A stretch of 59,313 nt of DNA from CAJMNU01 sp905214855 (GCA_937890595.1 CALADM010000022.1:1-59313); one strand, 5' to 3'. Shown: positions 18,675 through 28,050, counted from the stretch's first letter. The notes: a model not told the origin generated them from the sequence alone. Numbers and translations are program-made.

Positions 18675-20018
18675 ATGTTTCATAAAATATTGATCGCTAA
18701 TAGAGGTGAAATTGCGGTCCGCATCATTCGGGCTTGCAGAGAGATGGGAATTCAAACAGTAGCTGTATATTCAGAAGCAGACAAGGATGCTCTTCATACA
18801 CTTCTTGCGGATGAAGCTGTCTGTATAGGAAAGGCTTCACCCTTGGATAGTTATTTAAATATGGAGCGGATTCTGAGTGCGACGGTTGCCATGAAAGCAG
18901 AAGCGATCCATCCGGGATTTGGTTTTTTGTCTGAAAATGCAAAATTTGCGAAACTGTGCAAAGAATGTCATATTGCTTTTATTGGACCGGATGCAGATCT
19001 GATTCATAAAATGGGAAATAAATCTGAGGCAAGAAAGACAATGATGGAGGCTGGAGTTCCGGTGATTCCGGGAAGTAAAGAGCCAGTACATACACTGGAA
19101 GAGGCAAGGAAAGCAGCAGAAGAGATCGGATACCCTATTATGATCAAGGCATCCTCCGGAGGCGGAGGGAAAGGAATGCGTATTGCAAAAAGCAAAGAGG
19201 AGTTTGATCTTCAATTCCAGAATGCACAGAGAGAATCTGTCAATGGATTTTCAGATGATACCATGTACTTAGAGAAATATATGGAACATCCACGCCACAT
19301 AGAATTTCAGATTTTAGCAGATAAATTTGGAAATGTAGTTCATCTTGGTGAGCGTGATTGTTCTATCCAGAGGAGACATCAAAAGGTTTTAGAAGAGTCC
19401 CCGTCTATTGCAATTTCCCCAGAATTGCGTAAAAGAATGGGAGAGATAGCAGTTTTGGCAGCAAAGACTGTTGGATATGAGAATGCAGGAACAATAGAAT
19501 TTTTGCTGGATCAGAATAAGGATTTTTATTTTATGGAGATGAATACCAGAATTCAGGTAGAGCATCCGGTGACAGAGATGGTGACAGGTCTGGATCTGAT
19601 CAAAGAGCAGATTAAAATTGCTGCTGGAGAGGCACTCTCATTTACTCAGGAAGATGTCAGGATCGATGGACATGCTATAGAGTGCAGGATCAATGCGGAA
19701 AATCCAGAAAAAAATTTCAGACCATGTCCTGGTACAATCACCAATATTCATATACCGGGAGGAAACGGAGTGCGTGTAGATACTGCTGTTTACAATCAAT
19801 ATGCGATACCTCCTTACTATGATTCTATGATCTTAAAGCTGATTGTGCATGATAAGGATCGAGAAGCAGCCATAGCGAAAATGAGAAGTGCTCTTGGTGA
19901 GCTGATATTAGAAGGTATCGATACGAATCTGGATTTTGAGTATGATATTATCAACCAAGAAGAGTTTCAGAGGGGAGAAATTGATACCGATTTTATTTCC
20001 AAGCATTTTTCCTTATAG
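18675..20018 (+). CDS. accC: Biotin carboxylase subunit of acetyl-CoA carboxylase
   Basis: ATP-grasp enzyme that carboxylates biotin on AccB. KILIANRGEIAVRIIRA at the N terminus, the ATP-binding glycine-rich loop KASSGGGGKGMR, the catalytic MNTRIQVEHPVTE, and a normal length of 447 aa. ATG 18675 follows AGGGG at 7 nt. Confidence 0.95.
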   Translation: MFHKILIANRGEIAVRIIRACREMGIQTVAVYSEADKDALHTLLADEAVCIGKASPLDSYLNMERILSATVAMKAEAIHPGFGFLSENAKFAKLCKECHIAFIGPDADLIHKMGNKSEARKTMMEAGVPVIPGSKEPVHTLEEARKAAEEIGYPIMIKASSGGGGKGMRIAKSKEEFDLQFQNAQRESVNGFSDDTMYLEKYMEHPRHIEFQILADKFGNVVHLGERDCSIQRRHQKVLEESPSIAISPELRKRMGEIAVLAAKTVGYENAGTIEFLLDQNKDFYFMEMNTRIQVEHPVTEMVTGLDLIKEQIKIAAGEALSFTQEDVRIDGHAIECRINAENPEKNFRPCPGTITNIHIPGGNGVRVDTAVYNQYAIPPYYDSMILKLIVHDKDREAAIAKMRSALGELILEGIDTNLDFEYDIINQEEFQRGEIDTDFISKHFSL

Positions 20019-20047
20019 TGAATGTATAGTGACAGGAGGGCAGAACC

Positions 20048-21817
20048 ATGTTGAGAGGTATGTTTAAAAAAACATATACGAAATTAGATACCAGATACAG
20101 AAGTTCCGGTTTGGATGAAAAACCTAATGTTCCGGAAGGATTGTGGAAAAAATGCAATAAATGCGGATGCCCGATCTATACGGAAGATGTTATCCAAAAT
20201 CATTATATTTGTCCAAAATGCAATGGATATTTTCGAGTTCATGCATTTAGACGTTTTGAGATGATCGCAGATGAAGGATCTTTTGAAGAGTGGGATCGTG
20301 AGATGGAGTTTTCTAACCCACTGTCTTTTCCGGGGTATGAAAGAAAATTTCGTGCTGTTCAGGAAAAAACAAATCTGAATGAAGCTGTAGTGACTGGAAA
20401 GATGATGATTGATGGATATCCGGTTGTTATGGGAGTATGTGATTCACGTTTTTTCATGGCAAGTATGGGATACAATGTCGGTGAAAAAATCACCAAAGCG
20501 GTAGAACGTGCGACAGAAGAACGTCTCCCAGTGATCTTGTATTGTTGTTCAGGAGGAGCAAGAATGCAGGAAGGGATTGTTTCGTTGATGCAGATGGCAA
20601 AAACGTCTGCAGCGTTAAAGCGCCATCACGATGCTGGGTTATTGTATATCTCTGTTTTGACAGATCCGACAACAGGAGGTGTCACGGCAAGTTTTGCCAT
20701 GCTTGGAGATATTATTTTAGCAGAGCCTGGAGCTTTGATCGGATTTGCAGGACCAAGGGTAATTGAGCAGACGATTGGTCAGACACTTCCAGAAGGGTTT
20801 CAGAGAGCAGAGTTTTTGAAAGAACATGGTTTTGTAGATAAAATCGTGGAACGGCATGAACAAAAGCAGGTTCTGGGAAAAATTCTTGCTATGCATAAAG
20901 AAAATGGTACAAGCCAGTCTGATCCAGAGCAGATACAAAAGAAAATCAAGGAAGAACAGAGAGAGCTTTGGGATTGTGGGTATGAGGACAGTAGTATAGT
21001 TGATATAAAATCAGGCAGAGATAGTGAAAAAGAGACAAAATCAGCTTGGGATACCGTATTGCTCTCCAGAAAGAACAGCAGACCTCCGGCATCGGAATAT
21101 ATTTCTAATCTGTTTACTGATTTTATAGAATTTCATGGAGACCGATGCAGTCATGATGATGGCGCTGTGATCGGGGGAATCGCTATGTTTCATGGAATTC
21201 CGGTCACGGTGATTGCTCAGGAAAAAGGAAAGAGCATAAAAGAGAATATGAAACGCAACTTTGGTATGCCATCGCCGGATGGATATCGAAAAGCCCTTCG
21301 TCTCATGAAACAGGCAGAAAAGTTTAAAAGACCAGTAATCTGTCTGGTTGATACTCCGGGAGCTTTTTGCGGTATGGAGGCAGAAGAACATGGACAGGGA
21401 GAAGCAATCGCAAGAAATTTGTTTGAGATGTCAAACTTAAAAGTCCCAATTTTGACGATCGTAATTGGAGAGGGAGGAAGCGGAGGCGCTTTGGCAATGG
21501 CAGTTGCAGATGAAGTCTGGATGATGGAAAATGCAATGTATTCTATTCTTTCTCCGGAAGGATTTGCAAGTATACTTTGGAAAGACAGTAAAAAAGCTCC
21601 AGAAGCAGCGAGAGTGATGAAGATCACAGCAAGAGATTTATTGGATATGGGAATCATTGAAAGAGTGATTCCAGAAGAGAAAGCGGTGACTTCACAAAAT
21701 CTGGCAGAGATCACCTCAAAAATAGATCATTGGATGTTAGGATTCTTTCAGAAATATGGAACAATGCCATTGGAGGAGAGAATAGAACATCGCTATAAAA
21801 GATTTCGTAAGATGTAA
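20048..21817 (+). CDS. accDA: Fused acetyl-CoA carboxylase carboxyltransferase (AccD-AccA)
   Basis: A 589-aa single protein joining both carboxyltransferase halves. Residues about 1-285 are AccD, with a four-Cys zinc ribbon (CNKCGCP...CPKCNGYF, near residues 35-60) and the SGGARMQEG oxyanion loop. A charged linker runs about 285-340. Residues about 340-589 are AccA-like, with EFHGDRCSHDD, TPGAFCGMEAEE and GEGGSGGALA. The AccA half lacks the usual long N-terminal helix region. The product transfers CO2 from biotin to acetyl-CoA. AGGAGGG precedes the ATG. Confidence 0.93.
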   Translation: MLRGMFKKTYTKLDTRYRSSGLDEKPNVPEGLWKKCNKCGCPIYTEDVIQNHYICPKCNGYFRVHAFRRFEMIADEGSFEEWDREMEFSNPLSFPGYERKFRAVQEKTNLNEAVVTGKMMIDGYPVVMGVCDSRFFMASMGYNVGEKITKAVERATEERLPVILYCCSGGARMQEGIVSLMQMAKTSAALKRHHDAGLLYISVLTDPTTGGVTASFAMLGDIILAEPGALIGFAGPRVIEQTIGQTLPEGFQRAEFLKEHGFVDKIVERHEQKQVLGKILAMHKENGTSQSDPEQIQKKIKEEQRELWDCGYEDSSIVDIKSGRDSEKETKSAWDTVLLSRKNSRPPASEYISNLFTDFIEFHGDRCSHDDGAVIGGIAMFHGIPVTVIAQEKGKSIKENMKRNFGMPSPDGYRKALRLMKQAEKFKRPVICLVDTPGAFCGMEAEEHGQGEAIARNLFEMSNLKVPILTIVIGEGGSGGALAMAVADEVWMMENAMYSILSPEGFASILWKDSKKAPEAARVMKITARDLLDMGIIERVIPEEKAVTSQNLAEITSKIDHWMLGFFQKYGTMPLEERIEHRYKRFRKM

Positions 21818-21868
21818 GCAGCAGTCTTTATCAAAGAAAGACTGAGGAAGGCGAAAAAGGCATAAAAA

Positions 21869-22987
21869 ATGGAAACAATCAGACCGTTGAAAATTGGAGA
21901 TTTGAAAGTAAAATGGCCAATTATCCAAGGAGGAATGGGAGTTGGGATCAGCTTGTCTTCTCTGGCAGGACATGTGGCAAAAGAAGGCGGAATAGGGATT
22001 ATTTCTACAGCTCAGATTGGATTTAGGGAACTGGATTTTTCAAAGGATCCAATGAAAGCGAATCTTCGGGCAATGAAAACAGAACTGCAAAAAGCCAGAG
22101 AAATTGCACAAGGTGGAGTAGTTGGCTTTAACATTATGGTGGCAACGAAGAATTATAAAGAGTATGTAAAAGAGGCGGTACGCTGCAACGCAGATGTGAT
22201 CATATCCGGAGCTGGACTTCCAGTAGATCTGCCGGAATATGTAAAAGAGGATTCTCATACAAAGATTGCACCGATTGTATCTTCTAAAAAAGCAGCAAGT
22301 GTGATCTGTAAAATGTGGGACAGAAAATATCACAGAGTTCCGGATTTTGTAGTAATGGAAGGTCCATTGGCAGGGGGACATCTGGGATTTTCTTTAGAAC
22401 ATCTTAAAGATCTGGGAGCAGATTCATCGCAAGTATCCGTTTCCTTTCAGAAGAGAAAGTATGAAGAGGAAATAACAGAGGTATTGGAACTGCTTCAGGA
22501 ATATGGTAAACGCTATAAAAAAGAGATCCCTTTTATTTTAGCAGGAGGAATTTATACCCATCAGGATGTATGTCATGCTTTGTCTTTGGGAGCTTCGGGT
22601 GTACAAGTGGGAACCCGCTTTGTGACAACTTTAGAATGTGATGCTCCAGATTCATATAAGCAAGAATATATTAAGGCAAAGGAAGAAGATATTGTGATCA
22701 CAAAGAGTCCGGTGGGAATGCCGGGAAGAGCAATTCAAAATGCCTTTTTAAAGAGTGTCAAGGAAGGAAAGAAACCGGAATGGAAACATTGTTATCAATG
22801 CCTTGAAAAATGTGATAAGGTAAATATTCCTTATTGTATTACACAGGCGTTGATCCATGCTGCAACCGGGGATGTGGATCATGCACTTTTGTTCTGTGGA
22901 AGCAATGCATATCGGGCAAAACATTTGGAAACAGTAAAAGAAGTTATGAAAGAACTGACAGGAGCTATTGCCCCAGTGGATGAATAA
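21869..22987 (+). CDS. Nitronate monooxygenase / FabK-like flavoprotein with Cys cluster
   Basis: A 372-aa FMN-binding TIM-barrel protein related to FabK and 2-nitropropane dioxygenase: PIIQGGMGVGISLSSLAG at the start, MEGPLAGGHLGFS, AGGIYT and GASGVQVGTRF. It has an extra C-terminal tail with C-x2-C-x3-C-x6-C (CYQCLEKCDKVNIPYC), which could bind a metal or iron-sulfur centre. It follows accDA by about 50 nt and may be in the same transcript, but a role in fatty-acid synthesis is only inferred from position. Confidence 0.8.
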   Translation: METIRPLKIGDLKVKWPIIQGGMGVGISLSSLAGHVAKEGGIGIISTAQIGFRELDFSKDPMKANLRAMKTELQKAREIAQGGVVGFNIMVATKNYKEYVKEAVRCNADVIISGAGLPVDLPEYVKEDSHTKIAPIVSSKKAASVICKMWDRKYHRVPDFVVMEGPLAGGHLGFSLEHLKDLGADSSQVSVSFQKRKYEEEITEVLELLQEYGKRYKKEIPFILAGGIYTHQDVCHALSLGASGVQVGTRFVTTLECDAPDSYKQEYIKAKEEDIVITKSPVGMPGRAIQNAFLKSVKEGKKPEWKHCYQCLEKCDKVNIPYCITQALIHAATGDVDHALLFCGSNAYRAKHLETVKEVMKELTGAIAPVDE

Positions 22988-23047
22988 TCTGCTGGAGCAG
23001 CAGCTCTTATTTTTGATTTGAAAGAAAGAAGATATCTGAAAAGGACA

Positions 23048-23076
23048 TTGACAAAAATAATACTATATAGTAATAT
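23048..23076 (+). promoter_or_regulatory. Sigma-A promoter of the MarR-MATE operon
   Basis: TTGACA (23048-23053), exactly 17 nt, TAATAT (23071-23076). The spacer contains the first of three palindromic ACTATATAG boxes. Confidence 0.75.
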
Positions 23077-23116
23077 CTCATACAGAATTAAACTATATAG
23101 AAAAGAACTATATAGT
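23062..23116 (+). promoter_or_regulatory. Three spaced ACTATATAG(T) boxes, probable MarR operators
   Basis: ACTATATAGT at 23062-23071, ACTATATAG at 23092-23100 and ACTATATAGT at 23107-23116. Starts are 30 and 15 nt apart. The first sits between -35 and -10, the others just downstream of the start of transcription, as expected for autorepression by the MarR protein encoded next. Confidence 0.6.
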
Positions 23117-23178
23117 ATAATAAGATAACAACATTGCTTGAAAGGATGTTGTGGTCAAATAGAGAGGAGGAACGACAG

Positions 23179-23640
23179 TTGGAGAGGGATATGCCGATTG
23201 GAATTCGTATGTCACAAATTAAATTGCTTCAGGGACGTATTTTTCAGTCGATTTTAGCAAAACACCTTGATATGGATTTAAATACAGCTCAGATACATAT
23301 TTTATTTCAGCTATGGAATGAAGATAATATTACGATCAGTGAATTAAGCAGAAGAACAGATCTGGCAAAGACAACATTGACCAGCATGTTAGACAGGCTG
23401 GAACAGGCTGGCTGGATCAAGCGTAGGAATAATCCGGACAATCGAAGAGAAATACGAATTATTCTTTCAGACAATGCTGTTCAGCTGGAACAAAAATGTT
23501 ATAAGGCGTTTGAGGAAATGTCAACGATCAATTTTAAGGGATTTTCAGAGAAAGAAAGGCAGGAATTGAATGGTTATCTGAAACGGTTGTACCAAAATTT
23601 AACAGAATATGAGATAGGAGAAAAAAATGAATCAAAGTAG
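23179..23640 (+). CDS. MarR-family transcriptional regulator
   Basis: A winged-helix regulator of about 153 aa. Recognition region ISELSRRTDLAKTTLTSMLDRLEQAGWIKRR and the wing NPDNRREIRI are clear. The start is ambiguous: TTG 23179 has AGAGGAGG 8 nt upstream, while ATG 23146 or ATG 23191 are alternatives. It overlaps the MATE gene by 14 nt, so it very likely regulates that exporter and itself. Confidence 0.85.
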   Translation: MERDMPIGIRMSQIKLLQGRIFQSILAKHLDMDLNTAQIHILFQLWNEDNITISELSRRTDLAKTTLTSMLDRLEQAGWIKRRNNPDNRREIRIILSDNAVQLEQKCYKAFEEMSTINFKGFSEKERQELNGYLKRLYQNLTEYEIGEKNESK

Positions 23641-25000
23641 AGATGAGAGGCTGGGGACACAGCCAATACCTAAGTTGATGCTGAGTCTGGCAATTCCTTC
23701 TGTAATCGCTCAGTTGATCAATGTACTATATAATATAGTAGACCGCATGTATATTGGACGTATTGCAGAAGTTGGTGATCTTGCTCTGACAGGAGTTGGA
23801 CTGACATTTCCAATTCTGATGCTGATCTCAGCTTTTAGTGCTTTTGTGGGTGCTGGTGGCGCTCCTCTGGCAGCGATACAGCTTGGAAAAGGAAATAAGG
23901 AAAAGGCAGAACAGATTCTTGGAAATGGTGTTACAGTACTGTTGTTTTTTTCTGTCGTTTTGACAGCATTTTTTGCGATATTTAAAACACCGCTTTTATA
24001 TATGTTTGGAGCAAGTGATAAGACTATTGTTTATGCGGAACAATATATCAGTATTTACTTGATTGGTACTATATTTGTACAGGTAGCATTGGGATTAAAT
24101 ATGTTTATTTCTTCTCAGGGTCAGGCAAAAGTAGCGATGTTTTCTGTCCTGATCGGTGCTGTGATCAATATTGTACTAGATCCTATTTTCATCTTCCTGT
24201 TTGATATGGGTGTAAGAGGAGCAGCTTTGGCAACGATCCTTTCACAGGCAGTAAGTGCAGTTTGGGTTGTCCGTTTCCTTCTCTCCTCAAAATCATCTTT
24301 CCAGATCAAAAAGAAATATTTAAAACCAAATATGTCATTGATCATGAGCATTGCAGCACTTGGTATTTCTCCTTTTATCATGCAGGCGACAGAGAGTGCG
24401 ATCAATATTGTATTAAATAGTGGACTCCAGAAATATGGAGGTGATCTATATGTTGGTTCTATGACGATCTTACAGAGTGTGATGCAGTTGATCGTCATTC
24501 CGATTCAGGGATTTACACAGGGAGTACAGCCAATCATCAGCTACAATTTTGGTGCTGGTAAATTTGATCGTGTGAAAAAGACATATAGGATTACAATGAT
24601 TGTAACATTGATCATTTCCATTACAGCTTGTTTCCTGACAACACAATTTCCGAGAATCTTTGCAGGAATCTTCACAAATAAAGAGGAATTGATTGCACTG
24701 GTTGTTCAGGTTATGCCGATCTTTATGGCAGGAATTGGTGTGTTTGGGCTTCAGATGGGATGTCAGACCACCTTTTTGGGGCTTGGACAGGCAAAGATTT
24801 CCTTGTTTATTGCACTTCTTAGAAAAGTCATTTTATTGATCCCGTTGGCTTTGATCTTGCCGGCAATCAACGGAAATGTTATGGGGATTTATTATGCAGA
24901 ACCAATTTCAGATATTATAGCTGCTACAACTGCATTTTTAATTTTTGTTGTGACAAAAAAGAAGATTTTGTCCAAAGAGAGCTTGGAAAAGTTTAGTTAA
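23627..25000 (+). CDS. MATE-family multidrug/sodium efflux transporter
   Basis: A 457-aa membrane protein with about twelve hydrophobic segments. MATE landmarks are PSVIAQLINVLYNIVDRMYIG near residue 25, IGAVINIVLDPIFIF, and GFTQGVQPIISYNFGA. It is translationally coupled to the MarR gene. The substrate is unknown; exporters in MarR-MATE pairs often carry toxic organic cations. Confidence 0.88.
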   Translation: MNQSRDERLGTQPIPKLMLSLAIPSVIAQLINVLYNIVDRMYIGRIAEVGDLALTGVGLTFPILMLISAFSAFVGAGGAPLAAIQLGKGNKEKAEQILGNGVTVLLFFSVVLTAFFAIFKTPLLYMFGASDKTIVYAEQYISIYLIGTIFVQVALGLNMFISSQGQAKVAMFSVLIGAVINIVLDPIFIFLFDMGVRGAALATILSQAVSAVWVVRFLLSSKSSFQIKKKYLKPNMSLIMSIAALGISPFIMQATESAINIVLNSGLQKYGGDLYVGSMTILQSVMQLIVIPIQGFTQGVQPIISYNFGAGKFDRVKKTYRITMIVTLIISITACFLTTQFPRIFAGIFTNKEELIALVVQVMPIFMAGIGVFGLQMGCQTTFLGLGQAKISLFIALLRKVILLIPLALILPAINGNVMGIYYAEPISDIIAATTAFLIFVVTKKKILSKESLEKFS

Positions 25001-25047
25001 AAAATGTAATATATACAATACCATATTCTGCGGCAGATGATCATGCT

Positions 25048-25076
25048 GCATAGTGTAAGAAACGTCATCATATACT
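25048..25076 (+). promoter_or_regulatory. Candidate sigma-E sporulation promoter for spmA
   Basis: GCATAGT (25048-25054), 14 nt, CATATACT (25069-25076). Six of seven -35 positions and all but one -10 position fit the Bacillus sigma-E consensus (KMATATT / CATACANT). It lies about 45 nt upstream of spmA. Confidence 0.5.
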
Positions 25077-25119
25077 GCTAAAAATAAAGCCATAACAGGC
25101 GATGAAAAGAGGGACGGCA

Positions 25120-25800
25120 ATGCTGAACTATCTTTGGGCAGGAATGATGGCGTTTGGTATTGTATGGGGAGCTGTTCATGGAAATCTGGCAGCAGTGACA
25201 AATGGAGCGTTGGAAAGTGCAAAAGAAGCTGTGACACTTGCCATTACAATGCTGGGAATATTAGGGTTTTGGAGTGGTATCCTTGAAATTGGAAACAGAG
25301 CAGGACTGATAGAAGCACTATCTAAAAAGATGCATCCTTTTTTACACTTTTTATTTCCTAATATCCCAAAAGATCATTCAGCTGAAAAAGCAATTGCTAC
25401 AAATATGATCGCAAATATTTTGGGGCTTGGATGGGCGGCAACGCCAGCTGGACTTTTGGCGATGGAGTCATTGGAAGAATTAGAAGAGGAACGAAGAAGT
25501 AAAAATATGGATGAAAGGGAAGAAAAAAAATATTGGAAAGAAGATCAGGGAGAAACAAACAGAAGAAAAGGGGATGAACTTAAAAAGAGAAAAGTCTGGC
25601 AGAAAGGGACAGCAAATGATGAAATGTGTACATTTTTGATATTGAATATTTCATCCTTACAGCTTATTCCAGTCAACATGATCGCATATCGAAGTCAATA
25701 TGGAAGCGTAGATCCTACAGCGATTGTAGGACCAGCTATTTTGGCAACTCTGGTCAGTACAGTAGCTGGGATTTTGTTTTGTAAAATAAGGAGTCAGTGA
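25120..25800 (+). CDS. spmA: Spore maturation protein A
   Basis: A nucleoside-recognition (Gate) domain membrane protein needed in Bacillus for spore-core dehydration together with SpmB. Segments LNYLWAGMMAFGIVWGA, WSGILEIGNRAGLIEALSKKMHPFLHFLFP, NILGLGWAATPAGL and SSLQLIPVNMIAYR are family hallmarks. At 226 aa it is longer than usual because of a Lys/Glu-rich insertion of about 45 residues (about 125-170). ATG 25120 has AGAGGGA upstream. Its partner spmB is 4 kb away on the other strand. Confidence 0.88.
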   Translation: MLNYLWAGMMAFGIVWGAVHGNLAAVTNGALESAKEAVTLAITMLGILGFWSGILEIGNRAGLIEALSKKMHPFLHFLFPNIPKDHSAEKAIATNMIANILGLGWAATPAGLLAMESLEELEEERRSKNMDEREEKKYWKEDQGETNRRKGDELKKRKVWQKGTANDEMCTFLILNISSLQLIPVNMIAYRSQYGSVDPTAIVGPAILATLVSTVAGILFCKIRSQ

Positions 25801-25859
25801 ATAGGGAAAAACAGTAAAAATATAAAGGAAAAATAAGAAAAAATTGTCAATAACGTGGA

Positions 25860-25888
25860 TTGCCGAAAAACCTCTTTTTTATTATAAT
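25860..25888 (+). promoter_or_regulatory. Sigma-A promoter for the second MATE gene
   Basis: TTGCCG (25860-25865), 17 nt, TATAAT (25883-25888); about 80 nt before the start codon. Confidence 0.6.
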
Positions 25889-25967
25889 GGCGTATGATTT
25901 CAGGAAATAAATAGAATGGAAACAAATGCAGGTATGGAGACAATGGGAAAAGGAGAGGTAGAAAAAA

Positions 25968-27353
25968 ATGCAAAAGGATATGACATGTGGCAGTCCTGCA
26001 AAGATGATCATGGGATTTACGATCCCGATTTTTATTGGCAATGTGTTTCAGCAGTTTTATAATATGGCAGATGCTGTGATCGTTGGTAAGTTTGTTGGAA
26101 CAAATGCTTTGGCAGCAGTAGGTTCTACAGGTACGATTATTTTTCTGATCATTGGATTTTTGATGGGATTGACAGCAGGTTTTACCGTTTTTCCGGCACA
26201 GAGATTTGGTGCGGGTGATTTAAAAGCAATGAGAAAGAGTGTGGGGTCTGCAGCAGTGCTTTCAGCAATTGTGTCTGTCTTGATGACAGTGGGAAGTATG
26301 TTGTGTATGAAACCATTATTGATCTTGATGAATACACCAGAAGATATTTTTGATGATGCATATGCCTATATTATGATCATCTGTGCGGGAATCGTGGCGC
26401 AGGTACTCTATAATCTGTTGGCAAGTATTTTAAGGGCGATTGGCAACAGTAAGACACCACTGTATTTTTTGATCTTTGCAGCATTGTTAAATATTGTATT
26501 AGATTTGGTGTTTATCATTGTATTTCATATGGGAGCGGCAGGGGCAGCATATGCTACAGTGATCTCTCAAGGGATTTCTGGTCTGCTTTGTCTTATTTAT
26601 ATCATAAAGGCAGTGCCGATATTGAAATTAGAAAAACATGACTGGATGTTGGATATGCATTTGGTAAAACTTCAGTTGGGAGTGGGATTTCCAATGGCAT
26701 TGCAGTATTCTATCACAGCAATCGGAACTATGATGGTACAGTCAGCATTGAATATCCTTGGTTCTACCGCAGTTGCAGCATTTACAGCGGCAAGTAAGAT
26801 TGAACAGGTTGTGACACAGGCTTATGTAGCAATGGGAACAACAATGGCAACCTATTGTGCACAGAATATGGGAGCAGGAAAAGTGGGAAGGATACGCAAA
26901 GGATTCCGTGTGGCAACATGGATCGGAATTGGATATTCCATAGCAGCAGGGCTTTTGGTGATTTTTGTAGGAAAGTACATGTCTTATCTGTTTATTTCAG
27001 ATACTTCCGGAGAAATTTTAAATTATGTGGATATTTATCTGAAATGTGTGGGAATTTTCTTTATCCCGCTGACCATTGTAAATGTGTATCGCAATGGCAT
27101 TCAGGGAATGGGATATGGAATCCTCCCGATGCTGGCTGGGGTGGCAGAGTTGGTAGGCAGAGGAGTGGTAGCGCTGATCGCCTCTGCAAGAAGAAGCTAC
27201 ATTGGGGCATGTCTGGCAAGCCCGTTTGCATGGGTGCTTGCAGGCGGTCTGCTTCTATTCGTTTATTTTTACATTATAAAACAGCTTTCTAAAAATAAAG
27301 GTTTGGATCATAGCATGGATTCTGAAGGTGAGATAAAAAGAGCTGCCCTATAG
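25968..27353 (+). CDS. MATE-family efflux transporter (second copy)
   Basis: 461 aa, about twelve membrane segments. Begins MTCGSPAKMIMGFTIPIFIG with QQFYNMADAVIVGKFVGTNALAAVG, typical of the NorM/DinF-like MATE branch in Clostridia. It is clearly distinct in sequence from the 23.6-kb copy and is monocistronic with its own promoter. AAAGGAGAGG precedes the ATG. Confidence 0.88.
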   Translation: MQKDMTCGSPAKMIMGFTIPIFIGNVFQQFYNMADAVIVGKFVGTNALAAVGSTGTIIFLIIGFLMGLTAGFTVFPAQRFGAGDLKAMRKSVGSAAVLSAIVSVLMTVGSMLCMKPLLILMNTPEDIFDDAYAYIMIICAGIVAQVLYNLLASILRAIGNSKTPLYFLIFAALLNIVLDLVFIIVFHMGAAGAAYATVISQGISGLLCLIYIIKAVPILKLEKHDWMLDMHLVKLQLGVGFPMALQYSITAIGTMMVQSALNILGSTAVAAFTAASKIEQVVTQAYVAMGTTMATYCAQNMGAGKVGRIRKGFRVATWIGIGYSIAAGLLVIFVGKYMSYLFISDTSGEILNYVDIYLKCVGIFFIPLTIVNVYRNGIQGMGYGILPMLAGVAELVGRGVVALIASARRSYIGACLASPFAWVLAGGLLLFVYFYIIKQLSKNKGLDHSMDSEGEIKRAAL

Positions 27354-27442
27354 GCAAAGATAGACGGAAACATAGATAGAAATAATAAAAAAGGCAGTAA
27401 ATGTATGAAATATACAGAGAAGAGATAAGAAGAATAAAAACG

Positions 27443-27491
27443 GATGGCAGAATAACTGAAATCGGGATGATTTTGGGAAGATTCTGCCATC
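27443..27491 (-). terminator. Bidirectional terminator between MATE and darA
   Basis: GATGGCAGAAT (27443-27453) pairs perfectly with ATTCTGCCATC (27481-27491). Read on the minus strand, it is followed by CGTTTTTATT, fitting the end of the darA transcript. Confidence 0.7.
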
Positions 27492-27528
27492 TTTGTGTTA
27501 TCAGAGAAAAATACAGAGTCTCTGTTTC

Positions 27529-27864
27529 TTAGACTTTTTCGAAACGGTCTACATTGACAACAAAGATAACTGCCCCTCCGACATCTACAGAGAGAGGCAT
27601 TGCCATATAACTGCTCTGCATTGGAACTCCCGGTGCATAAGGTGTATTATAAACAACTTGTTTTCTAGTACCGCAGTTTTCGCGGATAATCTTGATCACA
27701 AGGTCAACTTTATCATCTTCAGTACCGATCAGTAAGGTTGTGTTTCCTTTTCTTAAGAATCCACCTGTGGAAGCAAGACGGGTGACACTGAACTTGCTTT
27801 CATTGAGTTTTTTAGTAACACGAACTTCATCATCTGGTTGAATAATGCCATACACAATTTTCAT
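27529..27864 (-). CDS. darA: Cyclic-di-AMP receptor, PII-like (DarA/PstA/YaaQ)
   Basis: An 111-aa trimeric PII-like signal protein that binds c-di-AMP. The N terminus MKIVYGIIQPDDEVRVTKKL, the central STGGFLRKGNTTLLIGTEDD and the C-terminal GGAVIFVVNVDRFEKV match the family. In Bacillus yaaQ sits beside tmk-holB; here it is about 25 kb from holB and monocistronic. AAGGGGGAG precedes the ATG. Confidence 0.92.
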   Translation of the reverse strand: MKIVYGIIQPDDEVRVTKKLNESKFSVTRLASTGGFLRKGNTTLLIGTEDDKVDLVIKIIRENCGTRKQVVYNTPYAPGVPMQSSYMAMPLSVDVGGAVIFVVNVDRFEKV

Positions 27865-27897
27865 AAAATTTCTCCCCCTTGCTGGATTATTTTCTTT

Positions 27898-27926
27898 ATT
27901 ATAAGGGAAAATTTATGGAAAAACAA
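27898..27926 (-). promoter_or_regulatory. Sigma-A promoter of darA
   Basis: Minus strand: TTGTTT (27926-27921), 17 nt, TATAAT (27903-27898); about 35 nt upstream of the start codon. Confidence 0.65.
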
Positions 27927-28015
27927 GTAAATTTATCTTAAAATTCTTTTGATTTTGTTAAAATGGCATAAAAGGATAGATGTTTTGAGAAAACAGAAAA
28001 GGTTTTTGTCTTCCC

Positions 28016-28044
28016 TTGCGTCCTCTTTAGGAGTATTGTATAAT
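28016..28044 (+). promoter_or_regulatory. Sigma-A promoter of the MarR-lrgAB operon
   Basis: TTGCGT (28016-28021), 17 nt, TATAAT (28039-28044). Transcription from about 28051 gives a 5' leader of about 150 nt before the MarR gene. Confidence 0.65.
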
Positions 28045-28050
28045 ATGAGA

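Noticed and set aside
21819..21845. Small hairpin CAGTCTTT/AAAGACTG after accDA as a terminator
   Set aside because: No T run, and it overlaps the approach to the next gene; too weak to call.
26855..27292. 145-codon plus-strand frame inside the second MATE gene
   Set aside because: Composition (many Arg, Cys, His) and lack of a start site mark it as a shadow of the MATE frame.
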